Below, piece after piece: positions 1 to 6,904 of a DNA stretch of 15,712 bases. Under the pieces are notes generated by a model. It worked only from the letters and a program-made list of their open reading frames with translations, was not told where the DNA came from and did no database searches. The stretch's first letter is position 1. The number at the start of each line of letters is the position of its first letter. This DNA comes from Spirochaetaceae bacterium. GTDB taxonomy: Bacteria > Spirochaetota > Spirochaetia > Treponematales > Breznakiellaceae. The position numbers and the translations under genes are program-made. Location of the stretch: assembly GCA_031257075.1 (NCBI GenBank), contig JAIRPM010000180.1:1-15712 (forward strand). Direction: 5' to 3'.

Positions 1-17
1 TTCTTCTGCTTCTTCAT
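1..17 (-). CDS. Start of an unidentified gene leaving the window
   Basis: Reading leftward on the minus strand, an ATG at 17-15 is followed by Lys-Lys-Gln-Lys codons and runs off the window edge. A strong Shine-Dalgarno, AGAGGAG at 33-27, lies 9 nt before it, and a near-consensus promoter lies at 120-92. The lysine-rich start would suit a signal peptide n-region, but five codons cannot identify a product. The start is supported by the SD and promoter; the function is unknown. Confidence 0.5.
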
Positions 18-91
18 CTTCTTTGTCTCCTCTATGTAAGTAATTCTAAGGCCGCTCCCCAAACTGGGAAGTATTGCCAGCCTTTCCCTCT

Positions 92-120
92 ACTATACTG
101 CACTTTGAAAAAAATGTCAA
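92..120 (-). promoter_or_regulatory. Strong sigma70-type promoter for the left-edge gene
   Basis: On the minus strand TTGACA (120-115) is followed after exactly 17 bp by TATAGT (97-92), eleven of twelve consensus bases. The spacer begins with a run of seven T. Transcription should begin near 85, which gives a leader of about 68 nt that ends with the SD at 33-27. This is the conventional, leadered arrangement in the window. Confidence 0.75.
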
Positions 121-130
121 GCGATTTTGT

Positions 131-186
131 GTGGATAGTGGGTAGTGGGTAGTGGGTAGTGGGTGGTGGGTGGTGAGTAGGCGGTG
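131..186 (+). repeat. 7-bp G-rich tandem repeat (GTGGGTA), possible G-quadruplex
   Basis: About eight consecutive 7-bp units start at 131, three of them exactly GTGGGTA and the rest diverging by one to three bases. Five GGG runs fall at a strict 7-bp period (140-142, 147-149, 154-156, 161-163, 168-170), separated by 4-nt loops, with a further GGGGG at 192-196. This meets the G3N1-7 quadruplex pattern on the plus strand. The array lies between two divergent genes, just upstream of the minus-strand promoter at 92-120, and is not translated in any convincing gene. Confidence 0.85.
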
Positions 187-208
187 GTAGAGGGGGCAGT
201 TCGTGAGG

Positions 209-226
209 ATTAATCAGCGTTTCCCT
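209..226 (+). repeat. 18-bp motif, copy 1 of 2
   Basis: An 18-bp stretch beginning ATTAATCAGCG recurs at 6905-6922 with a single mismatch (T at 222, G at 6918). Both copies are on the plus strand in intergenic DNA upstream of divergently transcribed genes. It may be a member of a short dispersed repeat family or a shared binding site; two copies cannot decide. Confidence 0.5.
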
Positions 227-239
227 AGATGCCGATAAT
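210..239 (+). promoter_or_regulatory. Possible promoter of the 246 gene with ATG at the start point
   Basis: GATAAT (234-239), five of six matches to the -10 consensus, ends six bases before the ATG at 246. The -35 candidate TTAATC (210-215), 18 bp upstream, is poor and lies within the 18-bp repeat. There is no convincing SD before the ATG. The layout matches the better cases at 2559 and 6849, but the weak -35 makes this tentative. Confidence 0.35.
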
Positions 240-245
240 TAGAGT

Positions 246-1934
246 ATGACCTTCGTTTTGCGGACGGCTTGCTGCGCCTGTGTTCTGTTTGCGCTGAATG
301 GCGCGGTTTTGGAAGCCGTGCCGGCCGCAAACGCGCCTGAAGATGATGCCACGCCGGCAGTCGCTGAAAAATACCTTGAATGGGCGGCAAAAACAGTAGC
401 CTCTGGAGATTATGCAAAAGCGCTGCTCTTTTTGGAACGGGCGCAGGATTTTGCAAGTGAACTATCCGACCTTTCCTATCTACTTGCCATAGCGCGGCAC
501 AAAACCGATGAAAGCGCTTTTGAGGTGTTAGGGGCGCTCAGAACAGCGCTGGAAACAGACCATTGGACACGCTGGAACAGCGAAGATGCCCGGCTGCTTG
601 CGGCGGAAATAGAAATACGTTTGCGCGATTATAACGGCGCTCTCCGCGACTTAAAACACTGTACCGAAAACCAAAAAACCGCTTTGCTCCGCATTTCGGC
701 CCTGCAAGGAGCGGCAAAAACCGACCAGTACGCGCAAACCGCCTTCCGGCGCGAACTGATACAAGCAAACCGGCGCTACCAATCCAATCCTGATTTTGCC
801 CGCATAGCTTTTCTCTGGGCGGAAAAAACAAAACCCGATGACCGGCATGATGGGGCAAACGGCAAGCCGCGCAAAGATACCTCGGTAGATACGGATTTTA
901 TAGCGGGGCTCCTTAAACGCCTGCCGGCGCTGCTCGAAAAAGACAGCAGCCTTGCTTACATGGCTGCGCCCTTTTTTACCGGCGCGGACGAGGCGCGCAA
1001 TACGCTTCTCACATGGTATGCGGAAAAAAACGGCGACGTTACAGTGGCGGCAGTGCCGGCGCTGCTTACGTACGGAGTCATTGATGAAAAACGCGCCCTG
1101 GAACATCTGGCACGGGAATACAGCCTTGATGCCGCGCTTATCCGCACAGTATACAGCCTTTTTAGAACCGATGATTCCCGCGCCGCATTTAACGAAATCA
1201 TAAACGCATATACCGGCGTTATCAGTGAAGATTATGACGGCGACGGATTTGCCGAAGCGCTTGCCGTGTACCAAAACGGGCAACTGCAAACATTCACTTT
1301 GGATACTACACAGGACGGGCTTGCCGATGTTACCATGACAATGAATGACGGTGTGCCGGCGATTGTTTGGCAGCCTTTTTTCCCCGCCAATACACAGGGC
1401 GCGCCCGCTGAAACAGCCGGCCGCTTTTTTGTTGAAAGAAATTCAGGCGCGTCAATAAGCAACCGCGAAAAATTGGTCATTTACTATTCGACCTATCCGG
1501 CGATAGAAGAAATCCATGCGTCTAATCTTATTTATCGCTTCCCGCCCAATTCTTTTTTTCACAAACCGGTTGAATTTGAACAATTTGCCGGCCCCTTCGG
1601 GCTGCCCTTCCCGGTGATGCTCGACAAAAAAAACATCAATATGACCCTGCAAAGCCTGTGGGCGGAAGCCTGCGAGATTGAAACACGGGGAAGAAATTTT
1701 GAAGAAAGCATTTTGCTTATCGAATTGAACGGCGGCCAAATACTTTCCGCTCAGGAATTGGTAAATGGAAAAATGGCCGTTCAGGATTTCTTTTCCGGCG
1801 GCAGGCTCTATGAGCGCCACATCGATATAGATTTAGACGGCAACCTTGAAACACGCCTCCGTTTTCCCGGCCTTTCTTTTGATACGCCGGAAGATTACCT
1901 GAATTTTACCGCGGCGGAATCGTATGTCGGATAA
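246..1934 (+). CDS. Exported protein of unknown function, helical-repeat N-terminus and Asp-rich loops
   Basis: This 562-residue protein is not one I can name. The first 30 or so residues look like a signal peptide: Arg at 6, a hydrophobic stretch around 8-24, and Ala-rich cleavage options near 27-30. Residues about 40-200 are rich in Ala/Leu helices with the spacing of TPR-like repeats. Asp-rich loops resembling EF-hand or FG-GAP calcium sites occur near 329-334 (DYDGDG), 353-361 (DTTQDGLAD) and 527-534 (DIDLDG). It is likely periplasmic or envelope-associated. Its end overlaps the next gene by 11 bp, so the two are probably co-transcribed. No good SD precedes the ATG; a -10-like GATAAT ends 6 nt before it. 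The reading frame is solid; the function is open. Confidence 0.8.
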   Translation: MTFVLRTACCACVLFALNGAVLEAVPAANAPEDDATPAVAEKYLEWAAKTVASGDYAKALLFLERAQDFASELSDLSYLLAIARHKTDESAFEVLGALRTALETDHWTRWNSEDARLLAAEIEIRLRDYNGALRDLKHCTENQKTALLRISALQGAAKTDQYAQTAFRRELIQANRRYQSNPDFARIAFLWAEKTKPDDRHDGANGKPRKDTSVDTDFIAGLLKRLPALLEKDSSLAYMAAPFFTGADEARNTLLTWYAEKNGDVTVAAVPALLTYGVIDEKRALEHLAREYSLDAALIRTVYSLFRTDDSRAAFNEIINAYTGVISEDYDGDGFAEALAVYQNGQLQTFTLDTTQDGLADVTMTMNDGVPAIVWQPFFPANTQGAPAETAGRFFVERNSGASISNREKLVIYYSTYPAIEEIHASNLIYRFPPNSFFHKPVEFEQFAGPFGLPFPVMLDKKNINMTLQSLWAEACEIETRGRNFEESILLIELNGGQILSAQELVNGKMAVQDFFSGGRLYERHIDIDLDGNLETRLRFPGLSFDTPEDYLNFTAAESYVG

Positions 1935-2526
1935 ATTTCAGGCAGGAGGGGGAGCGGCAATCATAGCGGGCGGCATGGGCCGGCGTATCGGTTATGACAA
2001 AAAACGGCTGCTCTTCGAAGGGGAATACATCATCAATCGTCAAATTGAAACGCTTGCGGAAATTTTTAACGAAATCATTGTATCAACCAACAATCCTTTT
2101 GTTCATGAAAAAGCCCGCAGCGTAAACGACATACTTGGTTCAGGCCCTCTTGCCGGAATCTACAGCGCGCTTTCGGCAAGCGCCTGTGATTGGCTTTTTG
2201 TCTGCGCTTGCGATATGCCTTTTATTTCGTTGAATTATATAAGACACCTTATCCGGCGGGCCGGCGGGAATTTTTTTGATGTATGCGCCGTAGTGCGCGA
2301 AAACGGTTTTATAGAACCTTTCAATGCGCTTTACCACAAACATACGCTGCCTATCCTTGAACGGAATTTACGCACAGGCGAGTACAAAGCGCAGGCCGCG
2401 CTCTCCGCTATGCCGCTTATCGCCGTTACACCGGAAGAAGCCGCCTACGCGGCCGGTGGAGAACGTGATATTTTTTACAATATCAATTATGAGGAAGACC
2501 TGCGGCATGCGGCATACATTGATTGA
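1924..2526 (+). CDS. mobA: MobA-like nucleotidyltransferase (molybdenum cofactor guanylyltransferase)
   Basis: MobA transfers GMP from GTP to molybdopterin in the cytoplasm. This 200-residue protein has the family length and its signatures: IIAGGMGRRIGYDK at about 13-26 (nucleotide-binding glycine loop with Arg and Lys), GSGPLAG at 72-78, and CDMPF at 96-100, whose Asp97 corresponds to the metal-binding position. The ATG lies inside the end of the preceding gene (11-bp overlap), suggesting translational coupling. No other molybdopterin gene is in the window, so the substrate is inferred from family. Related sugar or cofactor nucleotidyltransferases share the fold, but the GPLAG and CDMPF pair favours MobA. 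Confidence 0.82.
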   Translation: MSDKFQAGGGAAIIAGGMGRRIGYDKKRLLFEGEYIINRQIETLAEIFNEIIVSTNNPFVHEKARSVNDILGSGPLAGIYSALSASACDWLFVCACDMPFISLNYIRHLIRRAGGNFFDVCAVVRENGFIEPFNALYHKHTLPILERNLRTGEYKAQAALSAMPLIAVTPEEAAYAAGGERDIFYNINYEEDLRHAAYID

Positions 2527-2552
2527 CAATTTTTACGAACGTTTGGTATACT
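2523..2552 (+). promoter_or_regulatory. Near-consensus promoter giving a leaderless ferredoxin mRNA
   Basis: TTGACA (2523-2528), an 18-bp spacer and TATACT (2547-2552) match eleven of twelve sigma70 bases. The -35 box overlaps the TGA stop of the MobA-like gene (2524-2526). Six bases after the -10 comes the ATG at 2559, so the predicted transcription start is at or within a base or two of the start codon. No SD exists between. It would drive the ferredoxin, zinc-ribbon, dnaB and comFB run. Confidence 0.75.
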
Positions 2553-2558
2553 GTCATT

Positions 2559-3149
2559 ATGGTGCGTAATATTGTCACTATTGACACAGAAAAATGCAGC
2601 GGATGCGGTATCTGCGTTTCTGCCTGCCACGAAGGCGCTCTGGCCATACAAAATGGCAAAGCGGTTCTTACACGCGATGATTATTGTGACGGGCTTGGAA
2701 ACTGCCTTCCCGCCTGTCCTGAAGGCGCCCTCATCATAGAAAAACGGGACACGACCCCTTATGCAGCGCCGCCGCCTGCCGCCGCAAATTGGCCGTTACA
2801 GTTAAAATTGACCCAGCCCGCGTCCCCCCGATTGACAAATGCGGATATCGTCATAAGCGCGGATTGCGCCGCTTTTGCGGCCCCTTTCATCTATGCAAAG
2901 CAGGCGGCGCGCAAAGCGGTGCTGATAGGCTGCCCCAAACTTGACGACATAGACTACAGTGAAAAGATAGCGGAAATAATTATCCAAAACACGCCCCGTT
3001 CTATTACCGCGCTCCGTATGGAAGTCCCCTGTTGCGGCGGAATACCATGGTTCATCCAAAAGGCACTTGAAAAAACAAAAGCATCCATTCCCTTCCAAAC
3101 ACTCACCTTGTCAATACATGGCGAACTATGCGAGGAGGCCGCGCAATGA
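2559..3149 (+). CDS. 4Fe-4S ferredoxin-type protein
   Basis: This 196-residue cytoplasmic protein begins with a two-cluster ferredoxin fold. The first cluster is complete (C13, C16, C19, C23). The second has C43, C49 and C53 followed by Pro, with Leu46 where a cysteine would complete the motif. The C-terminal half carries conserved-looking cysteine motifs, IGCPKLDD and VPCCGG, resembling a family common in strict anaerobes and annotated only as 4Fe-4S binding. An upstream TTG at 2523 would add 12 residues but falls on the -35 box, so I chose the ATG at 2559, where the residues before the first cluster look typical. Its stop overlaps the next start by 4 bp (ATGA). Its role is probably electron transfer or cluster handling; the partner is unknown. 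Confidence 0.85.
   Translation: MVRNIVTIDTEKCSGCGICVSACHEGALAIQNGKAVLTRDDYCDGLGNCLPACPEGALIIEKRDTTPYAAPPPAAANWPLQLKLTQPASPRLTNADIVISADCAAFAAPFIYAKQAARKAVLIGCPKLDDIDYSEKIAEIIIQNTPRSITALRMEVPCCGGIPWFIQKALEKTKASIPFQTLTLSIHGELCEEAAQ
3132..3138 (+). promoter_or_regulatory. Shine-Dalgarno deciding the zinc-ribbon gene start
   Basis: GAGGAGG lies 7 nt before the ATG at 3146. It favours 3146 over the in-frame ATG at 3128, which would encode an odd leader translated from the SD itself. It sits inside the end of the ferredoxin gene, fitting coupled translation. Confidence 0.8.
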
Positions 3150-3418
3150 CCTACCGCTGCCCGGGTTCGGAAAATATAAGAACGCCCACCCTTACAACAA
3201 AAATATGCCCCGTGTGCGGCAATGAAATCGATTTATTTTCAATAGATATGAAAGGTACCTGCGACCGCTGCGGTTTTGTCGCTTTTAATGATACAAAAAG
3301 TTGTATAAAATGGTGCCGCTATGCCCGTGAATGTGTCGGCGATGATTTATACGACCGCTTTATGAGCAATGAGGCCGAAAAAGACGCGGCTCATCAGAAC
3401 AATGCCGCTTTGCCCTAG
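3146..3418 (+). CDS. Small cysteine-rich zinc-ribbon protein
   Basis: This 90-residue protein has a zinc-ribbon or rubredoxin-like arrangement, CPVCG at 21-25 and CDRCG at 39-43, followed by C53, W56-C57 and C63 in a C-x3-C-x5-C arrangement ending CVG. Similar small proteins occur in anaerobes and are uncharacterised as far as I know. It probably binds a metal through the first four cysteines. The ATG overlaps the ferredoxin stop by 4 bp and has a strong SD, so the two are made together and may work together. Its stop codon overlaps the SD of dnaB. The function is unknown; the reading frame and cysteine pattern are clear. Confidence 0.8.
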   Translation: MTYRCPGSENIRTPTLTTKICPVCGNEIDLFSIDMKGTCDRCGFVAFNDTKSCIKWCRYARECVGDDLYDRFMSNEAEKDAAHQNNAALP

Positions 3419-3426
3419 GATATAAA

Positions 3427-4779
3427 ATGCCGTCTTTAAGCCTTAACGATAAAACACCGCCCCACAATGATGAAGCCGAATGCGCCGCGCTGGGCGCTAT
3501 GCTCTTGGATAAAGAAGCCGTAACCAAAGCCAAATTCAATCTCAGGCCGGATGATTTTTACACCACCGCCAATGGCATTGTTTACGAGGCTATCTGTGAA
3601 TTAGACAATGCCGGCGGCAGGGCGGATATCATAACCATTATTGATATACTCACCAAAAACGGAAAACTGAACGCGGCCGGCGGAGAACCGTATATCTCAT
3701 CGCTTACCAATGTTGTTCCTTCCAGCGCCAATATCGAGCATTATACGCAAATTGTAAAAGAATGTTCGATGCGCCGTTCTCTTATCCGGTTAGCATCTGA
3801 AATGACAGCCGATGCCTATAATACTTCAAAAGAAACAAAAGAAATTTTGACCGCCGCGCAGGACAATATTTTTGAATTGGTAACAATGGGGCAGACCGCG
3901 TCATTCAAACCGGTAAAAGAAATTTTGTATGACGCAATAATGCAAATACATAATTTTATGGGACGCCAAAACAAAGCAACCGGAATTCCGTCCGGTTTTG
4001 ACGAACTCGATACTAAGTATACGCTCGGTTTTCAAAACTCTGAAATGATTGTCATCGGCGCGCGCCCGTCAATGGGGAAAACCGCGCTGGCGCTCAATAT
4101 GGCAACCCATGCGGCATACAAAGCGCAGGCTCCGGCGGCATTCTTCTCGCTGGAAATGTCCGATATGGCGCTTGCTATGCGTATACTGTCATCGGAAGCA
4201 TGCATCGATTCAAAACTGATAAAAACCGGCTTTATTTCAACAGGGGATTACGCTAAACTTACCGCCGCCGCGGGACGGCTCTACGAGATGCCTTTGTACA
4301 TTATTGACAAGCCGAATATGAAACTCTTTGACCTCTGTTCAACAGCGATGCGGCTAAAAGCCGAAAAAAACATCGGCATTATTTTTATTGATTATTTACA
4401 ACTCATTGTTACCGAAAATAATAATAGGCAAAAAGATTATGAAGCAGTTTCTGAAGTAAGCCGCGAACTTAAGAGTCTCGCCAAAAAGTTGGATATACCC
4501 GTTGTGGCGCTTTCGCAGGTGGGCCGGCCTTCCGAAGGGAACCGGCCGGCTCTTAACTCATTGCGTGGTTCAGGTTCGATAGAACAAGACGCGGATGTCG
4601 TTATGTTCCTGCACCGCGATAGGCCTGCCGACAAAGCGCAAGACGGGCAGCCTCCGCCTGAAGAACAGGAAACTGAACTCATTATCGCCAAAAACCGTAA
4701 CGGAGCGGTCGGTGAATGTAAACTTATATTTAGAAGTCAATTTACTAAGTTTATGACTCCGGCTTATCCGCAAAATTAA
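3427..4779 (+). CDS. dnaB: Replicative DNA helicase DnaB
   Basis: DnaB is the hexameric 5'-3' helicase that unwinds DNA ahead of the replisome. At 450 residues it has normal length. The N-terminal helical domain (about 10-110, with the EAECAALGAML start typical of the family) is followed by a linker and the RecA-like domain. Walker A is at 211-219 (GARPSMGKT), Walker B at 319-326 (IFIDYLQL, Asp322), and the conserved GSGSIEQDADVV segment comes near the end. No intein is present. AGGA overlapping the previous stop serves as the SD. It lies between a zinc-ribbon gene and comFB rather than beside rplI or ssb, so its expression seems tied to the promoter at 2523. Confidence 0.96.
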   Translation: MPSLSLNDKTPPHNDEAECAALGAMLLDKEAVTKAKFNLRPDDFYTTANGIVYEAICELDNAGGRADIITIIDILTKNGKLNAAGGEPYISSLTNVVPSSANIEHYTQIVKECSMRRSLIRLASEMTADAYNTSKETKEILTAAQDNIFELVTMGQTASFKPVKEILYDAIMQIHNFMGRQNKATGIPSGFDELDTKYTLGFQNSEMIVIGARPSMGKTALALNMATHAAYKAQAPAAFFSLEMSDMALAMRILSSEACIDSKLIKTGFISTGDYAKLTAAAGRLYEMPLYIIDKPNMKLFDLCSTAMRLKAEKNIGIIFIDYLQLIVTENNNRQKDYEAVSEVSRELKSLAKKLDIPVVALSQVGRPSEGNRPALNSLRGSGSIEQDADVVMFLHRDRPADKAQDGQPPPEEQETELIIAKNRNGAVGECKLIFRSQFTKFMTPAYPQN

Positions 4780-4796
4780 ATTAGTATGGAGATTAT

Positions 4797-5093
4797 ATGG
4801 AATTGTTATCAAAGTATGATTTTGAAAATTTACGCAACGAATCTGAAGGGCATGTACTTGCCGAACTTGAACGCCAAATCAACGCCATTAAGGGCGAAAT
4901 ATGCCGTTGCAATGACTGCATTGTTGATATGGCGGCAATGGCGCTCAACAATGTACGGCCGCTCTACCGGTGTTCTATTTTGGGAACTTTGTACGCTCAA
5001 GAGGCAATGAACGACAAGGTATATGCCGAAAATGTCCGCGATGCCGTATGGGAAGCCCTCATCAAAATCAAAAAAAACCCTTCCCACGAGTAA
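4797..5093 (+). CDS. comFB: ComFB family protein
   Basis: This 98-residue protein matches the late-competence ComFB family: a helical ENLRNESEGHV start, a cysteine cluster C36-x-C38-x2-C41, then a DMAAMALNNVRPLY segment. The cysteines probably hold a zinc ion. ComFB takes its name from the Bacillus comF operon, but its role is poorly defined; cyanobacterial members have been linked to cyclic di-nucleotide binding. Here it follows dnaB by 17 bp with a GGAG SD and no comFA or comFC nearby, so a competence role cannot be assumed. It is the last gene before the terminator at 5104-5176. Confidence 0.8.
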   Translation: MELLSKYDFENLRNESEGHVLAELERQINAIKGEICRCNDCIVDMAAMALNNVRPLYRCSILGTLYAQEAMNDKVYAENVRDAVWEALIKIKKNPSHE

Positions 5094-5103
5094 ATTATGT
5101 TTC

Positions 5104-5176
5104 CGGCTGCCGCCGTTCTCTTCCGTAGTTCTCATAACACGGAACGATACACGGCGGCAGCAGCCGTTCATTTTTT
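5104..5176 (+). terminator. Nested-hairpin terminator after comFB
   Basis: An outer stem pairs CTGCCGCCGT (5107-5116) with ACGGCGGCAG (5151-5160) perfectly. It can extend to CGG (5104-5106) with CCG (5164-5166) across a 3-nt bulge. Inside it, TTCCGT (5121-5126) pairs with ACGGAA (5139-5144). Six T follow at 5171-5176. This is a plausible intrinsic terminator for the plus-strand operon, although the U-run starts four bases after the stem. The minus-strand permease gene ends at 5168, so the stem also lies just past its stop but lacks a U-run in that direction. Confidence 0.7.
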
Positions 5177-6010
5177 GCATACATAGGGGCGCAGTGTTTT
5201 TATTATCCAAAAAACAATAAACATGCTTATATTAACAATCACAACGCTTGCGCCCGCCGGCACCGCGTAAAGATATGAAATAACAATACCAATAAAAAAA
5301 CAAACTACAGAAATAATAACCGAACTGAACGTTACCGTTCTAAATTGTTTGAAAACGCGCATTGACGTGAGCGCGGGGAAAATAATAAGCGCCGAAATAA
5401 GCATCGCGCCCATCATGCGCATTCCTAGTACAATCGTTACCGCCGTAAGGCATGCGATGAGCATCGTATATATGCCGGTTTTCATCCCGCATGCGCCCGC
5501 AAACCGTTCGTCAAACGTTACCGCGAACAATTTATGATAGAATAAAAGAAACAGTATAATAACGGCGGCGGCAAGCACAACGCTTAAACAAACATCGCTT
5601 TTGCTCATCGCGAGAATACTGCCGAATAGGTAATTACAAACATCGGTGTTCATACCCGTAGTCCGCGAAATTATAACCACCCCAAGCGCAAGCGAACTTG
5701 TCGAAATGAGCGCAATAGCCGCATCGCCTTTTATCAACGTTTTTTCACCCAGCCTCAGCAGCAAAAAAGCCGCCGCAAGAACAACCGGAATCGAAACAAA
5801 CAAAGGCGCGGTATTCAGCGCCGTAGCCAATGCCAGCGCGCCAAAACCCACATGAGACAGCCCGTCGCCTATCATTGAATACCTTTTGAGAACAAGATTT
5901 ACCCCCAAAAGAGCCGAACATACAGACACAAGCGCCCCCACAACAACGGCGCGCACCAAAAACGCATACGAAAACATTTCTCCCAACGTAGCAAGCGCGT
6001 TTCCTATCAT
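5168..6010 (-). CDS. znuB: ABC-3 family zinc/manganese permease (ZnuB-like)
   Basis: This 280-residue inner-membrane protein has about eight hydrophobic helices and the ABC-3 signature near residues 42-60, KRYSMIGDGLSHVGFG. Such permeases form the channel of importers for Zn2+ or Mn2+, working with a cluster-A9 binding protein and an ATPase. Neither partner is in the window. Instead the ATG overlaps the stop of a HEXXH protein by 4 bp (ATGA), so translation is coupled to that gene and no separate SD is needed. Metal specificity cannot be read from sequence; TroC- or MntB-like function is equally possible. The family call is firm. Confidence 0.88.
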   Translation of the reverse strand: MIGNALATLGEMFSYAFLVRAVVVGALVSVCSALLGVNLVLKRYSMIGDGLSHVGFGALALATALNTAPLFVSIPVVLAAAFLLLRLGEKTLIKGDAAIALISTSSLALGVVIISRTTGMNTDVCNYLFGSILAMSKSDVCLSVVLAAAVIILFLLFYHKLFAVTFDERFAGACGMKTGIYTMLIACLTAVTIVLGMRMMGAMLISALIIFPALTSMRVFKQFRTVTFSSVIISVVCFFIGIVISYLYAVPAGASVVIVNISMFIVFWIIKTLRPYVCKK

Positions 6011-6849
6011 AACCGCTGCCTTGCCGGGAAGAATTCGGCGGTATTATTATCATCTTTCAGTTCATGTTCAATTTCATGCAGTCGTTTTTGTAAAGACGCT
6101 ATCGTCCGTTCAAGCCGTTCTTTTTCTTTTTCTAAAGAAAGGCGCGGGTCAGACGGGCCGGACGGGCCTTTCAGGCTGGTTTTTACCACGCTAGGGCTTT
6201 TACCAAGCAAAAATGATTTTTCAGCGGCCCTGCGGGATTCTTCGGGGCGTATACCGGCGACATACCGCATATTATCAACACCGATTGACGGATTTATATC
6301 GTATTCAAACGATTTGACAGCCAATTTTGCCGCGTTTTTAGGTATACACAAAACCCGGTCAAGATAATCTTCAAAGCGCAAACCTATTGCCGCGCAGAGT
6401 TCCGCCGCTTTTATTAAAAGGCCGCCGAATTCTTTGAACATAAGGCCGTTTTGAGTGAGGTACTTTTCGCGGATTTGCGTGGTAACTTTGGATAGTTCCG
6501 GCGAATCATCTACACCGGTATGGTACAGTCCCCGGCTTTCGGCTTTTTCAAGCAAATTGTGAAAGATAGCCCAGAAATCTGGCCCATGGGCACGGGGAGG
6601 CAGTTTTCCGCCGCGGCGTTCACTGTGAATATGATGGGCATACTCATGTACTGCCGTATACATAAGCGAATTTTCATTCATACCGTTTTCGCCGAGAAAA
6701 TTCCTGTTTTGAATAATGATTTCACGGCTTTCACTCTTGTAAAGGCCGTTTACTTTTTTGCTTTTTTTGCCGGAAAAAACAACCGTGAATTCCGTCTGAG
6801 GTTCTTCCAGCGTCAAAAGCGACTGTTTTACCGTGTCTGGAGTTAGCAT
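6007..6849 (-). CDS. SprT-like HEXXH protein, putative zinc metallopeptidase
   Basis: The 280-residue protein has a gluzincin-type zinc site, HEYAHH with H68, E69 and H72, and a probable third ligand H88 in RAHGPDFW, the layout of SprT-like domains. The middle part is helical. The C-terminus, about 240-275, is highly charged and predicted as a coiled coil. No signal peptide is evident, so it is likely cytoplasmic. An upstream TTG at 6897 would add 16 residues but spans the -35 box; I chose the ATG at 6849, which lies 6 nt after a -10 box. It is translationally coupled to the ZnuB-like permease. Its substrate is unknown; a role in zinc homeostasis is inferred only from the pairing. Confidence 0.75.
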   Translation of the reverse strand: MLTPDTVKQSLLTLEEPQTEFTVVFSGKKSKKVNGLYKSESREIIIQNRNFLGENGMNENSLMYTAVHEYAHHIHSERRGGKLPPRAHGPDFWAIFHNLLEKAESRGLYHTGVDDSPELSKVTTQIREKYLTQNGLMFKEFGGLLIKAAELCAAIGLRFEDYLDRVLCIPKNAAKLAVKSFEYDINPSIGVDNMRYVAGIRPEESRRAAEKSFLLGKSPSVVKTSLKGPSGPSDPRLSLEKEKERLERTIASLQKRLHEIEHELKDDNNTAEFFPARQRL

Positions 6850-6855
6850 ATCCCT

Positions 6856-6884
6856 ACTATGATAGCAACGCGGGCGCTTGTCAA
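6856..6884 (-). promoter_or_regulatory. Promoter of the HEXXH-permease operon, leaderless layout
   Basis: On the minus strand a perfect TTGACA (6884-6879) is separated by 17 bp from CATAGT (6861-6856, four of six). Six bases later is the ATG at 6849, again where transcription should begin. The intervening AGGGAT is at best a poor SD because it would sit almost against the start codon. Confidence 0.6.
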
Positions 6885-6904
6885 GAACAATGCTCAATCC
6901 AAGA

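Noticed and set aside
651..1289. Long minus-strand open frame of 212 codons opposite the exported protein gene
   Set aside because: It lies wholly within a larger plus-strand gene, lacks a recognisable domain or SD, and is Cys/Arg-rich as antisense frames usually are.
2523..2558. Upstream TTG start that would lengthen the ferredoxin by 12 residues
   Set aside because: The TTG is the first part of a consensus -35 box and no SD precedes it; the ATG at 2559 gives a normal ferredoxin N-terminus.
4523..4550. Strong GC palindrome inside dnaB (GCCGGCC paired with GGCCGGC, with an inner TTCC/GGAA stem)
   Set aside because: It lies in the codons of a conserved DnaB segment and has no nearby expression signal; codon choice explains it well enough.
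5023..5220. Plus-strand open frame spanning the end of comFB and the intergenic hairpin
   Set aside because: It overlaps comFB in another frame and runs through the terminator stem; no SD or domain.
6850..6897. Upstream TTG start that would lengthen the HEXXH protein by 16 residues
   Set aside because: The extension encodes the -35 and -10 boxes and has no SD.
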